31,329 bases of DNA from Coptodactyla brooksi (lineage: Eukaryota > Arthropoda > Insecta > Coleoptera > Scarabaeidae): contig JAWQRM010000089.1 of the NCBI GenBank assembly GCA_033557675.1, positions 1 to 31,329 of the forward strand, given 5' to 3'. A program made the translations under genes and the position numbers. Below the pieces are notes generated by a model. It was not told where the DNA came from and ran no database searches. It worked only from the letters and a program-made list of their open reading frames with translations. Of the stretch, positions 1 to 10,825 are shown one piece after another. Within the stretch, counting starts at the first letter, position 1. Each line of letters begins with the position of its first letter.

Positions 1-94
1 TGCCTAAATATGAACGGACTTCAAGGCATCATAACCTTTTTTGCAGTAGCAGCGCATTCTGGCGGTCAAGGAGGTTACTTTTCACCCCACCTAG

Positions 95-1412
95 TACATA
101 GTGTTTGTGCAATTTTTACAAACTGTCTCCGGTTTTGAGTGTTCGCATCTAAAGATGCGAATTTGTTATATTTTGTTCATCAACTCTGTATTCTATGGGC
201 TGCTGTAGTTCGGGAAAGGCATCTGTCATGTGACAGTTTCTATTCAGCTGAATGTATTTATTATTATACCGTAGAAAAACGTTCTTCTTTATGAGTTCTT
301 TGCTTAATGTTAAGATAAACAGTTTGCGTTTATCTAAGCTGTTTATATACGCTATATCTATAAGGTGAGAAAATATTAACATTGACTAATTTATCTTTGG
401 TATCGACAGCCCCTATCGTTGCATTATAATGTAAAATAATATCAGGTTTGTAAGCTTTGTCTTTCGGAACGTAAGATTTTATTATTATACGGTACTGGCA
501 AAAATTGTTTGGGAATAATTGCTTTTTTTTCGAAGGGTTCCACACAGAGTAATATTTTGCTCCCATAATTTGTCGGCAAGCTCTAAACCCGCAAAAAAAT
601 TGTCGGTCGTTATACAAAATTCGCCTCCTAAATGCTCCACCATGTCTAGGATCATTCTTTGACCTTGACCTTTTTATGGTTTGTTGCCTTGTTCCCAAAA
701 AACAAATAGAGATATAGGTTAAGTATCTTATTTTTTCTATTCATGTATCCGAAAAGCTTACCCACACAAACTTGCATATTTGCAATATAAGAAGTACTAC
801 AGTCTACAAGAGCCCATATTTTTACACCATACCTACCCTGGAATGGTATAAGTGGTTGCCTGGATTGAGAGATATTTTACAAATGTTAACGAAAGTTAAA
901 GCTAACTAATCTGTTACTTTTCCTTCCTACCTGGTTTCAAAGTTATCAAAAGTGCAGAAATACAGTAATTTGTTTGAATCTATCTCCTTGCATTATAATA
1001 GCTATTATATGGCGACAGTAAGAAGTATCTTGGCAAGGAAGCATATCGACAGCCTCTTTAGAACTGTGAAGAGCGCCAAGTATAAGCAGCAGTTCGACCT
1101 AAGCTTCGATCTTTGTAGAATCAACAGGTAAACAGTTTTTAACGCTATCTCGATTTTCATTATTTCACTCATACTTGAAATATCAGCACTGGAGTCTAAA
1201 AGTATTTTGTGTGACTTTTGCTCATTATGTTCCATCTTTCCCTAAATAAATTGGTAAGCCTTTGTTGTGGTTTCTTCTATGTTTGGTTAGCAAATATTAT
1301 ACGTTTTCTTGGTCAGCCTCTGTCAAGACATCCTCATCCTCCAAATCACTCGCTATTTTCTCATTGAGAATACTATCATCACCTTCAATCATACGGTACA
1401 ACTCTTCATCGG
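95..1412 (-). pseudogene. piggyBac-like transposase, decayed
   Basis: Cut-and-paste DNA transposase of the piggyBac (DDD) family, read on the minus strand in broken frames. Recognisable pieces in order are an acidic N-terminus starting TDEELYRMIEGDD (about 1410-1310), a core piece with GRYGVKIWALVD (about 840-760), RMILDMVEHLGGEF then TTDNFFAGLELAD (about 665-560), KPDIILHYNATIGAVDTKDK (about 450-385), a helical segment with HLIDIAYINS (about 365-330), and a remnant of the cysteine-rich C-terminal domain with VCKNC (about 110-95). The codons for all three expected catalytic aspartates survive (802-804, 602-604, 402-404), but the reading frame shifts several times and stops interrupt it, so no functional protein is made. 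No terminal inverted repeats or TTAA target duplication could be placed, and the left side may continue outside the window. The family call is from motif recognition. Confidence 0.85.
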
Positions 1413-1869
1413 TAACGGAATTTCAATTCTGAAATAAAAACGTACTCGTTTTCAAAATGTTGTGCAATTTACAGACTAAATCCGAAACAATCATAATCTC
1501 TAAACTAAGCCGTAACACGGAGAATTCCGCTAATGCGGGGAAGCCCGCGCTGGTATTTTGTAATCTGTAGTAGAATCAGGAATCACACAGTATATGAAAT
1601 ACATGGGAATCCCCAACTTTATCGACGACGAACGAACTGCAACTAATTTTAACTTACCTATTAACAGCAGACCGGTGTCTGAAGAGCTCCTGCGATAAAA
1701 ACGATAGAACCTTAAATGTTAATTCAAGCCAACGTCTAGATATTAAATGTTCTATTAATAATAAGTATAATATGAAACTAGATGGGAGATTAACGCTTAG
1801 ATTGTTGAATTTGCAAAGATATAGTGAAAAATTTTATCTTGGGGTATTAGCAGACCCCGGACCATCCTA
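1413..1869. other. Unassigned stretch
   Basis: I see no gene, RNA or repeat here. It may contain the 5' end of the piggyBac-like element, but no terminal repeat was recognised. Confidence 0.4.
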
Positions 1870-1916
1870 TGAAGGTTAAAGAAAATATACCTTCCACAGA
1901 AAGTAGATAATTTTGT

Positions 1917-2070
1917 TTATTTCTCCACATAAACGTGGGGACATTTATTCCAGCATGCCACTAATTTGAACATCCCTTTACGGTGGTTGCTTGACAAGTT
2001 ACTTGAAGTAATCCACGATGGTGGCTTCTGATCCGCAAAGCGTTTCATTAAAAATTTCTTCGAAGTTCCT
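1917..2070 (-). pseudogene. Mariner transposase C-terminal fragment (probable)
   Basis: Read on the minus strand, this stretch gives, across one frameshift, RFADQEATIVDYFK, a stop, then KGMFKLVACWNKC and finally YVEK followed by a TAA stop at 1917-1919. Mariner transposases end with a segment of this layout: a helix with acidic residues, then a W-x-KC segment, then YVEK and stop. The catalytic core is not visible upstream (higher coordinates), so this is only the 3' tail of a dead copy. The call rests on a short match and is moderate at best. Confidence 0.45.
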
Positions 2071-2110
2071 AATAAATGGAAATAATGAAAATTTTTAGGC
2101 CATAAACGGT

Positions 2111-3555
2111 CTGCAGTCTGCTATGAATATTCCTTTGGTTTTGTAAAAAAGCTCATAACTCTACGCACCCCACATTTCAAATGCTCTGTTATTACACATA
2201 CCATGTTTATTTGGTCCCCGGAAGCAAGATTCTTCTACTACATGGATCCAGGTATCTAGTATAACAGCTGCCTGTACCTTTATTACCGTACTTCCTACAC
2301 ATTAAAACATGGGGTCTTGTATTGATCTCTACGCAACACGTAGCGATCCCATGTCTATCAGCATGCGGACATGGTGAACACCTTGTAACTTAACCCACTC
2401 ATGGGATCGTCACATGATCCATAATGTTTATTCTTTATGTAGTATCATCATTATAACAGAAGATAAGAATAATTACTTATGTCTATAAATACATATAATA
2501 GTACTAGAAGAAAAATAATTTACGTTTATTAACAAGTAACATGTGTTCTGGTAAACGAGAATGTAGAAAAATCGAAAACGTTCTGCCCTTAAGCGTCATA
2601 ATGTCTCTTCTTGTAATTTTCTTGTTTCCAAATATATACCCCGTACATTTAATCGCAAATTATGATAAAAATACTTCATTTTACACACACAATTATTCGG
2701 CTGACCTCCCCTACGAGATTAGAACAGGTGTGGCGAATTTTGCATTGATTCCTTGAAACAAACTTGAATGGAAATTGAGACTCTAAAATTTTACATTTGC
2801 ACATTTATTTCCCATTTAATACCTTAAAGTACGAACAATAAGATTATGGTTTTTAATTAGCACCGTAGACCCTTTTGCTAATGTTTGATTAGTTATTAAT
2901 TATATTTTTCTAATTTTAATGAAGCTAAGAAGGTATCTATTTCCCCTTAAAAAAATTGCAAAGGGGGCAATTTGTCTTGGTCAATTGTTTTTGTTATAAG
3001 TATGAGAAATGTTAACGTGTATGTTATGTGAGTACATTCGCACTCATATAACTTTTCTATATTTTGCTGTACTAAGAATAATAAAGATGTTTTCTCCCCG
3101 TATTCGTCCTGTCTTTCTTGTGTTTTGTGTCGCCACTTCTGCACCAGGAAAGCGTTTCCGACCATACATTGCTATGCGATTTCACATCGTCTAGGTGTAC
3201 TCTATCTGTCGTGTGACGTTTGTAACCGCTGTACTGACACACTCTGTATATATACTGCGGGAGAAAAAGATACCTTACTGATTTTTTTCGATTTTTTTTC
3301 AGTGAATAATATTTTTTAAATTATTTTTCTGTGAAATAATGTGTCCAAACATTGCGTAAGACAAAAGGTTCTTATCGTTTTTGTAGTGTGAATTCGATAA
3401 ATTAACTGAGTTATAGCAGTTCTTGTAAAGCGGCGTCTACATCGAGTACTGTCTATGTAAGCTTTCATCGGTCTTCAGGCCTTTCTAGTATATTCCACAC
3501 TTATTTGTACAGAAGTTTACAGATTGCGCAAGCAACAACCAACGTGTCGCTAACC
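2111..3555. other. Unassigned AT-rich stretch
   Basis: It holds short open frames on both strands (for example 2541-2756 plus and 2947-3165 minus), but none shows a family motif, and their lengths are what chance gives in sequence with few GC bases. I see no promoter or repeat. Confidence 0.4.
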
Positions 3556-3558
3556 AAA

Positions 3559-3613
3559 TTAGCATCACCAGGAGCGATGAAAAACAATCTTTTATCGCTC
3601 CTGATGATGCTAA
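3559..3613. repeat. Inverted repeat, about 24-base arms
   Basis: The left arm TTAGCATCACCAGGAGCGAT is matched by the inverted right arm ending ATCGCTCCTGATGATGCTAA. There are two or three mismatches and only a few bases between the arms, so the stretch could fold into a long hairpin. No gene adjoins it. It could be the core of a foldback element. Confidence 0.8.
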
Positions 3614-3924
3614 CTTGTTAAAATAAAATAACTAAACGTTATTTTATTGATAAAATATTCAAAAAATATTAAACAAAACAACATAACAAACTTAGTATTT
3701 AACCTAACAAGCGTTAAGTTAATATTTTTTTTCATTGCAATTGAAGTATTTCAATTCAAAATATATGTACCTGAGGCGCATAAATCTATTATCCTCAATA
3801 GAAGTTAGCAATCCCTTGAAGCTAGTGGGTATATGCTTTCAATTGCGTTGGCGAAACAATTAGGTCCAGCAACGTCATTATTCTTCCTGGAGGTGACAGC
3901 TTCTGTTCCCACTTTCGTTTCTAG

Positions 3925-3951
3925 AAGTGGGGACCTTCTAGGTCCCCACTT
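3925..3951. repeat. Perfect 12-base hairpin
   Basis: AAGTGGGGACCT and AGGTCCCCACTT are perfect inverses separated by three bases. It is GC-rich against an AT-rich background and directly precedes a C-rich tract (3960-4010). Confidence 0.85.
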
Positions 3952-3959
3952 ACTAGGAC

Positions 3960-5200
3960 CCTTCGTGAGCTACCGCCCCCTTTAGAAAAAAAATCCTACG
4001 CTCCCTCTCCCGTAATACATAGTTAATTATATCAAATACTAAGATATTGCTGCGTATTATCCATAACTATTTTAACAACCTTTCTATTAAGAATCGCAAA
4101 GTAGAAATTATTTAAAATAACCTAATTATTATTTAAAATCCAGCGTAGAGGGTGGTATTGATTTTTCAAACCAAAAGTCTTCGAATACTTTGTAATGCTA
4201 GAAACATTTTTCTTTGGAACTCACACCATTCCTCGAACTCTATATTATTTAAGTTGTGTGTTAATTTTTGTAAAGTGCGTGTGCTTCTATCTCAAGCATA
4301 CTTCGTTTACTGTACGTATATTTGATTGGCAAGCCATTTCTATTTTGCAAATGTTTCTACCTTATCTGTAAAGGACAACTTTAGAAGACTAGTGATGACA
4401 AAATTTGGAAATTATGATAACGGGGAATGGAAATAAGGTAAAGAAACGCTTAATTGTGGAATACACGAAGATGCTTTTACCATTATAGTTTTAAACTCTA
4501 CTCTACTGGATTACTAATTTTGTAACCTAATTACTAAAGTAGCGGCCCATTCGATCCCAACCGGTTTTGTAATCTAATTGACTATTGTATCATTAATAAA
4601 ACACGACCAATAATATTTTTTGTCGAACTAAAATCCAATTGCGATGTTTCCGCGTAACCGCGCCCATTGCATGAATTGGTAAGCATTTGCGCGAGCTGCC
4701 AATATCAAACAGCAAATCCAAGTATACATCAGTCACATGTCAATTTATTTTAAATCGAATATACCGCAAAACAAACACCATAAATCAGGCACCGTGTTGC
4801 GATGAATTCGGCTTTTAATGCAAAATATTTTTTTTATTCCCGCATGTTTGTCTATTGTTTGCGTTCTCGCTGGGTAAATACTCACGGCGCATCCTGTTAT
4901 TATAAGCCGATTTTAGTCAAAATATTGACAGAAATGGAATATATTTTTCACTATCCCTGGTATGAGTATATATTAGGTGAGTACGGATAATGATGTGATA
5001 TTTCGTATATAACTACACCTCTGGGCATAGAATCCAGCATTTGGTCACTTTTATCTTGACCAAAAATGATACACAGAAAAATACAGTCCTATGGAGCAAG
5101 AGGGTGTTTCGTTCTTAATCTCGGGTATTGCTCCCTTTAGAAAAAAAATGTTTCAAATAAAGGTTGCATGACATTGAATTTTTCAAAATTTGAAACAGTT
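3960..5200. other. Unassigned stretch
   Basis: No gene is recognised. The 62-codon open frame at 4802-4990 (plus) has no family motif. The string CCCTTTAGAAAAAAAAT occurs at about 3976 and again at about 5131, so a short dispersed repeat is present, but no element boundary could be drawn. Confidence 0.4.
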
Positions 5201-5210
5201 TTCCAATATA

Positions 5211-5757
5211 CAGGGTGTTCGGTATATTCTAAAAACTATCCAACTTCAGATTTTTAAATGGAACATTCTGTATGTTATGATATTTTTAAAGTCGTTATAA
5301 GACTTGTAGGCAACTTTAATTATTATACATCAGCTCTAAATCGCACCGTTTGGGCGTTATTATACATTTTTAGAAAAAGATGACAGGTACGAATGGATTT
5401 TTTTTACATTTTTTTACATTTAAACCAGGGGCAAGGTAAGATTAAGTCATGCACTATGTACGTCTTCTAGTTTTTTGTTCAAAATAGGTTTTATTTAACT
5501 CAGCCAGCATTCTCACAGTAAAATTTCCGTCCACAATGATTTCACGGTTTTTTCTACCAATTCAGCAGGATTTTTACTTTCTGGATGACCACGTCTTTCA
5601 TCATTTAAATCTTCACGACCATTTTTAAAACGATTGAACCACTCATTAGAGAACTTTAGACATACAATCACCACCATACACTTCTTTCATCAATTCGTAA
5701 GTCTGAGCACATTTTTCCCAATTTAAAACAAAATTTAATATTTACTCTTTGTTCCAT
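5211..5757 (-). pseudogene. Mariner-like transposase N-terminal (helix-turn-helix) fragment
   Basis: From an ATG at 5755-5757 on the minus strand the sequence reads MEQRVNIKFCFKLGK, then after frameshifts a piece like TYELMKEVYGGDCMSK, then NRFKNGREDLNDERRGHP, then VDGNFTVRMLAELNK (about 5535-5490). This is the order of the DNA-binding domain of mariner-family transposases: start, helix, WF-x-RFKNGREDLDD linker, second helix-turn-helix. The catalytic DDE/D domain is absent, and the reading breaks off about 270 bases from the start. CAGGGTGTTCGG at 5211-5222, in the flanking sequence, resembles the end of a transposon, so the 5211 limit is tentative. It is a dead, internally deleted copy. Confidence 0.7.
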
Positions 5758-5948
5758 AATCTTTTTAGGACATCAACACAATTTCTACCGTCATTCAAAT
5801 GGCTGTAACTTTGTAACCTGTCATCCGTAACCTGTCATTAGAATAAACTTGGGTGCGTTCGTTTCTTGTATCTTTCCAACAGTATATATCTGACTATATA
5901 CTGTTGCAAAGACTAACCACTATATACTATATAGTGACTATATACTTG

Positions 5949-5959
5949 TATCGAACATA

Positions 5960-5999
<40 letters not shown>

Positions 6000-6004
6000 C
6001 GATA
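5949..6004. repeat. (TA)n microsatellite inside a palindrome
   Basis: A run of alternating T and A is bounded by TATCGAACATATATA on the left and its inverse, ending TATGTTCGATA, on the right, so the whole 56-base block is nearly self-complementary. The non-TA ends being inverses shows it is more than slippage of a simple repeat. The related strings TATATACT and CTATATAGTG lie just to the left (about 5885-5945). Confidence 0.85.
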
Positions 6005-7610
6005 AATCGAGCTACCTGTGCTATGATTTCAATTAAAATTCTTATTTGATTGTCATACTGTGTATATCTCAAATTTTGTATCTCAAGTGGAAATACTTCT
6101 TTTGTTTTCAACATTCCAAAAGTGCCTCAAAAATGCAGCCCAATTTTAAAATTTGATATCGAACAAACATTTAACCATGTTTATAGGTGGCTGTGAAATG
6201 AAACGTATATTAACATTGCGCTAGGCTGCATATAATTCGACAGTTTATTTCGAAATGGCATTTCGATTTGCAAGGGATGAAATATGTAGCTGCGCAGAAA
6301 TTCAATGATGTTATACAAATTACAACGAGAACAGTTCATATTTGTAGGCAAATAAGGAAAGCTTTTAAATTCATAGATTCCGATAATTATTCTTAAGCAA
6401 TACTGAAGAAATTCTCCTAACGAAGGTTATTAGATAAACCAAAGCATATGTCGAGAGTGAGATTTTGAACAATCTTGATGTGGTTAAGGTGTTTATTAAC
6501 TCAAGTAACTACGAGACCACAGACTTCCGTTTTCCTCATATTATTCTTAAGCAATGCTGGATCTGACGATACATTGTGTATGTGTATTAATTAATTTCAT
6601 GTTTTGCCGGCTAGTTGCCAAGTTTAAATATAGGGGTGGGTAGTAATATTCTTCTGACTGGTGAAAATTGTTTATTTTTCTTGTGCTTTTACCGGTTTGT
6701 CAGAAGCTTTGGAGATAAGCGTCGTTAATTTTTAGAATATATAAGTGTGCAACATTGTATAAATGTATATGAACATAATGGAATAGTTTAAGAAGCTATA
6801 TTAGATTGTGTAAGATCTCTCAAGAATGTACTTGCTTGTTAGGGAGCACTTTGTGTTAAAATCTATAGAAATTGGGTAGATTATATTAAGAAATTCACGA
6901 GTTAAGGTACCTTGGAAGTTCTTTGTATGGAATAAGGGGTAGTTTGGGACGGAAAGGTGCGTGTAAGCTCTCCACTGTGTTTTTACAATATTATAATGTG
7001 TGATGTATTATAAGCTATGAGTATATCTGAGGAGCATTCTTGTTGTGTAGGAATGATTCCTAAACAGCAAGGACGATAAGTTCTAATAGTTCTGCAGTTC
7101 TTTAAGTTCTAATTTCGAAGAGAATTTGCTTCCCAAGAGAGAACAATATTATATAACAATAATATTCGAAAACTGAATAACATATAAGGTGTTCTTGTTA
7201 TACATGAAAAGAAGACATCTTCTATGTTATAACAAATAATTAGGATATAACTACAGTTCTGATTTTCTGGTGTTCATTAAAATCACTTTCCAGAGTCAGT
7301 TCTGATCATGTAAATCAGGGTAAGAAGAAATGTCGTGTGTACGTAGGAAGCCTGCGAATCTCTAACGTGACAACATCAACCAAACTCCTGTGCAAACATT
7401 TGCTCCAATGCACCTATGCCCCAAAGTATCCTGCCTAAATTTCGTACCCTACAAATTTCATGTCAGCTCATAGTTTTATTAGATGCTACTTTTCCGGTAC
7501 GAAGTTCACCTTAAAGTTTTTGGCTTAAACTTCGCTTAAATGCAAGTTAGTAGCTGTCATCCCCACGGCCTTACTCGGCTAGCTATATATTTCGAAATTA
7601 AAAACCTGCC
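6005..7610. other. Unassigned stretch
   Basis: No coding family, RNA gene or element was recognised. ATTATTCTTAAGCAAT followed by CTG occurs twice with one change (about 6386 and 6540), a weak sign of an old local duplication. Confidence 0.35.
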
Positions 7611-7615
7611 TTGGT

Positions 7616-7686
7616 TAATTAAAAGTCGCGAGATGCCTCCACGGCCGACAGTGGGGTGCGCTTTCTTCCGTCGCGAGACTTTTAAT
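7616..7686. repeat. Imperfect inverted repeat around a GC-rich loop
   Basis: ATTAAAAGTCGCGA on the left is matched by TCGCGAGACTTTTAAT on the right, with a two-base insertion in one arm. The roughly 37-base loop is GC-rich (GGCCGACAGTGGGGTGCG). The NruI-like TCGCGA cores are unusual in this background. Element type unknown. Confidence 0.65.
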
Positions 7687-7689
7687 CAT

Positions 7690-8329
7690 AAAACCTAATT
7701 AAAAGAGTAGCTTTTTTAGGGGGGCCGACTGAAGAAGATTGTAGAGGAAAAATATTTCATTACGCGACATTAATTAGTTTATACTCGTGAAAATATTTTC
7801 CTCGTCTGTTTATACTCCGTTTATTTCTGATAATCACTGTACAAATGGCATAAATATACAGGGTGTATTATAAATACGTGGTGCTGTTTTATAACCCGAG
7901 AAACTAGTCTACATAATTACCTTTGTGCTAATAAATCTAAACTATAACAGCTACGAGACTTTACATATTTTCATTATAAATAATCACTCATCTTATATAT
8001 AAAATCAGGTTTGAATTTCAGCTTCTTGAGAAAATGAGAAGAACAAATAAGAAAAACTAAAGAATAACAAAGCGTTGATGATATTTCGTAGATTTTCGTT
8101 CTGACCTAAGAAAATATAACCTGTGGTAAATGGACATACTTATTTTTGGAGCACCCTTGCCACTAAACTTTGAAAACCATTATATTACTTAGCAAGTTGA
8201 AAGATTTGTTACACAGATATTGTATTGACAGGTGTATGTACAAAACTTTTAATAAACCGCAGAGCTTATATATTTAGGCGCTTTCTCATATTAGCTATCT
8301 CATAGTAAGTAATTAGGTTTAGTTAGGTT
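7690..8329. other. Unassigned stretch
   Basis: No gene is seen. ACAGGGTGTATTATAAATACGT at about 7858-7879 has the look of a DNA transposon end (compare CAGGGTGTTCGG at 5211), but no partner was found. Confidence 0.35.
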
Positions 8330-9010
8330 CAAAACTTGAGTGGGCTTATGCAGCCCTCTACTGCCACCATAGGTCTATTGTAGCTCACACCTATACTATG
8401 ACTCATCTTCCAATGCTCTCTGTAGAGAACAGAATATATCTGGAGGTGATACCTTACCAAGGTCAGCTAGGCTCATGTGGATGTATCCGAAGATCTGGAA
8501 CCTTATTCTTATTCTTCCCAATGCTAGGCAGGCACATAGTACATGCTGTGTATTTTTTCCGCCGAAGATTAATACCCCTAACTAATTTGAGGCTGGCTTC
8601 AGACCATGGTTTGAGTTGGTAGCTGCTCCCTCCAACCAGGCCAGCCCAGTCTCATTGGCGATGGTTACCTGGAGCCAGCCAGGCCTATAGGTGCAGCTCT
8701 GGATACGCACCTGTGGTCCCCTGGAATCCTTACAGACGTCTCACTTACCTGTGAGGAAACATTAGTTGGAGTAAGTCTGTCCCCAGTCTCCAACAGTAGC
8801 TCATTTTTCGTGCTAGCGGCAAGTTAGCGGCAGGTCCATGTTATCCTAGGGGTTAGGGCGACCCGATAGTGGACCCCCCCTGCAGCCAACGCCCGATTCC
8901 GAAGTATATAACCACATTCGAAACCTTGGCACCGCCCTGTACACGACCGGGACACTGACGTCACCAAGCCGAACAGGTGGTTCGTCGGACAGTTTTTTCC
9001 CCGCCGGCCT
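8330..9010. other. GC-richer block, probably an inserted repeat
   Basis: Base composition changes sharply: this stretch is near 50 percent GC with C-rich tracts (for example around 8870-8885), while the flanks are strongly AT-rich. The one open frame (8398-8622, plus) has no recognisable domain. Such islands in insect genomes are often parts of non-LTR retrotransposons or other repeats, but no reverse transcriptase, gag or tRNA-like motif was found here. Boundaries are by composition only. Confidence 0.4.
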
Positions 9011-9700
9011 GTTTCAAGATGGAAATGAGTCCACGGGAAGGAATAATTTTAACTTTCGTTAAAAACAATACAATTCGATACTACACGTTAAATTACACTC
9101 CTGTGGCACATTAAATGTGGAGGTAAAACTTAATCCGTAATCACTGCGATGCCCCAATCACAGGATAAAAACGGAGCGACACGACACACGTCTGTATCAA
9201 ACGGGTCTTTGAGCACGACTAGTAGTAGTAAAGTAACTAAGTAAAGCTTGAAACTTTCCGCCACCTTCCAGTATAGGTCATGCAAAGGTTCTGGTAGAAA
9301 TTAATGTAATAAAACATGAAGCATAACACAAACAATCGGAAAGAGGTTTTTGAATAAGGGAAGACGTACTAAGAATGTGAACAGTAGCCACTCGAGAATA
9401 ACAGGTATTAGTATAAATAAAGTAAAAATAAATATTTTGTTCCTTGTTTTTCATTCACTTGCCTAATTGTAAGAGTTGTGAATGCATGAATGAAACACAT
9501 TTTTGTAAATTTTCAGGCGCAATGAAAACCAGTTCTGATTTTTTTTTGCTACTAAATGTTTCCTGTCCCTAAAGAAAGAGATCAACTGTAGCGAGATCTA
9601 ACGATCTGGGCGCCCAGATATTGTTCCGCTCCTTCTTGTCTACTATCTGGAAAGTCCATTATATATGAAAATCCGTAACTTATACGTGTACTGGTATATT
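9011..9700. other. Unassigned stretch
   Basis: No coding family is recognised. The only clear structure is the perfect 16-base palindrome at 9604-9619, listed separately. Confidence 0.35.
9604..9619. repeat. Perfect 16-base palindrome
   Basis: ATCTGGGCGCCCAGAT is its own reverse complement with no loop. It is GC-rich and lies about 100 bases left of a mariner 5' end. Confidence 0.8.
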
Positions 9701-9706
9701 CATATA

Positions 9707-9975
9707 TGAGGTGCGATCAAATGGTTCGCGGACTAACTCTGCACATCGAAAACGCAAAATACTGTAGACTTGTACCGATAGCTATCAGTAAGCACATGTC
9801 TCACGATACTGTGTTGCAAGTCACAACGTGTTAGATTGTTTAGTTGGTTTGTTATCTACATTTGCGTGAAGGTATAATTGTGTCGTGCTGCGATTTTTAC
9901 GTTGAATGGAAAAAAGAACAGACTATGTGGGTGAAATTTTGTTTTAAGGTGTTATGTCCAGTTTCAGGGTGAAAA
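9707..9975 (+). pseudogene. Mariner 5' end with broken transposase start
   Basis: GAGGTGCGATCAAATGGTTCGC at the left resembles a mariner terminal repeat. It is followed about 200 bases later by a broken start codon region that reads KEQTMWVKFCFK in one frame, which corresponds to the EQR-x-x-x-KFCFKLGK N-terminus of mariner transposases. The frame then breaks and similarity stops near 9975. Only the 5' untranslated region and the first residues are left. Confidence 0.5.
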
Positions 9976-10370
9976 GAAACGTGATCTTCAGGGATTTTTA
10001 TAAGAATTTCTCAACTATTTTTTCTTGAAACAAAATATTAATATTAAAATTACATATATTGAACATTCAAAATTTTTTTCATTGAAAAATGTTGTAAATT
10101 AAGGAAGTTACAGCCAATTTAAGGAAAGCTGATTTTTCAAAGGTATTGTGTGGTGTACACGATAGCTCCAAACCAAATCATCTGAAATCAAAATCCAAAA
10201 GATTCTATTTTTCGAAAGAATAAATTTTGACAAAATAGCGGCCGTTGTAAGGAGAAGTGCTATTTTTCGGACTCATAATTTTTCATACGGAATTGATGTT
10301 ATCATTGGACTTTTCGTCCATTTGAAATTTAAGTAATTAATTACTTACATTAACCAAGGGAGAAATTTAG
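9976..10370. other. AT-rich stretch left of the tRNA-like element
   Basis: No gene is seen. A perfect 16-base palindrome AAGTAATTAATTACTT lies at 10331-10346, 25 bases from the tRNA-like block. The region may be part of the same composite element. Confidence 0.35.
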
Positions 10371-10442
10371 ACCGCTGAGCAGGATTCGAACCTGCGACCT
10401 TTGGTTTCCCGCCAAACGCTCTTTCCACTGAGCTGTGCAGGA
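10371..10442 (-). repeat. tRNA-like sequence with Pol III A and B boxes (tRNA-derived SINE or tRNA relic)
   Basis: On the minus strand this 72-base block has the tRNA layout. The A box CAGCTCAGTGG is at 10425-10435 and includes a D-stem (GCTC/GAGC). The anticodon-like stem is TTTGG/CCAAA with loop CGGGAAA. The T-arm is GCAGG-TTCGAAT-CCTGC and contains a perfect B box GGTTCGAATCC (10382-10392). It fails as a working tRNA in two ways: the loop lacks the invariant T at position 33, and the acceptor ends do not pair (the 3' strand is TCAGCGG). I therefore read it as a tRNA-derived retroposon head or relic that may still bind TFIIIC. Confidence 0.65.
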
Positions 10443-10595
10443 TTCATCCCGCTCTTTGGAACATCTTCCTCTGGTTTGACCTCTTCGCATCCAGAACACA
10501 CTTCATTCCGTATAGGAAACTTGTCGCAAACCCAGAGGAAGATTTTCCAAAGAGCGGGAGGACCCCTGCATAGCTCAGTGGCAAGAGCGTTTGGC
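10411..10595. repeat. 64-base inverted repeat carrying two A boxes
   Basis: Arms 10411-10474 and 10532-10595 are inverted copies with scattered mismatches; both include CCAGAGGAAGAT, TTCCAAAGAGCGGG and GCTCAGTGG-AAGAGCGTTTGGC. The left arm continues outward (minus strand) into the complete tRNA-like fold, while the right arm (plus strand) has only the 5' half, up to the anticodon stem, and then runs into the 20-base tandem array. The two tRNA-like heads point away from each other across a 57-base centre. Confidence 0.8.
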
Positions 10596-10600
10596 AAGAG

Positions 10601-10825
10601 CGTCAATTTTATAGTTGAAACGTCAATTTGTCAGCTGAGACGTCAACTTGGAATGTGAATTTGATAGTTGAAATTCCCTTTGAAACGTTGATTTGACCGT
10701 TGCAATGTCAATTTGTCATTTGAAACGCCAATTGGACTGTTGAAATGAAAGTTTGACAGTAGAAACGTCAATCTGGCGGCTGACTCATTAATTTGATAGT
10801 TGAAACATGAGTTTAACAGTTGTAA
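10601..10825 (+). repeat. Degenerate 20-base tandem array
   Basis: About eleven units of a 20-base repeat, consensus near CGTCAATTTGACAGTTGAAA. Units at 10601, 10621, 10641, then a 25-base block, then 10686, 10706, 10726, 10746, 10766, 10786 and 10806 keep exact 20-base spacing while their bases have diverged. The consensus contains GTCAATTTGAC, an 11-base palindrome around one central base. The array begins where the right tRNA-like half stops. It is untranslated by any convincing frame. Confidence 0.85.

Noticed and set aside
2541..2756. Small membrane protein
   Set aside because: The 71-codon frame has one hydrophobic run but no upstream promoter, homologue or conserved neighbour that I can recognise; chance in AT-rich DNA is likelier.
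3540..3620. CRISPR repeat
   Set aside because: A single inverted repeat without regularly spaced direct copies, in a eukaryotic context.
8300..8330. Insect telomeric TTAGG repeat
   Set aside because: Only two or three imperfect TTAGG-like words are present, not a tandem array.
10371..10442. Functional tRNA gene
   Set aside because: The A and B boxes and T-arm are good, but the acceptor strands do not pair and the base at position 33 of the anticodon loop is G instead of T.
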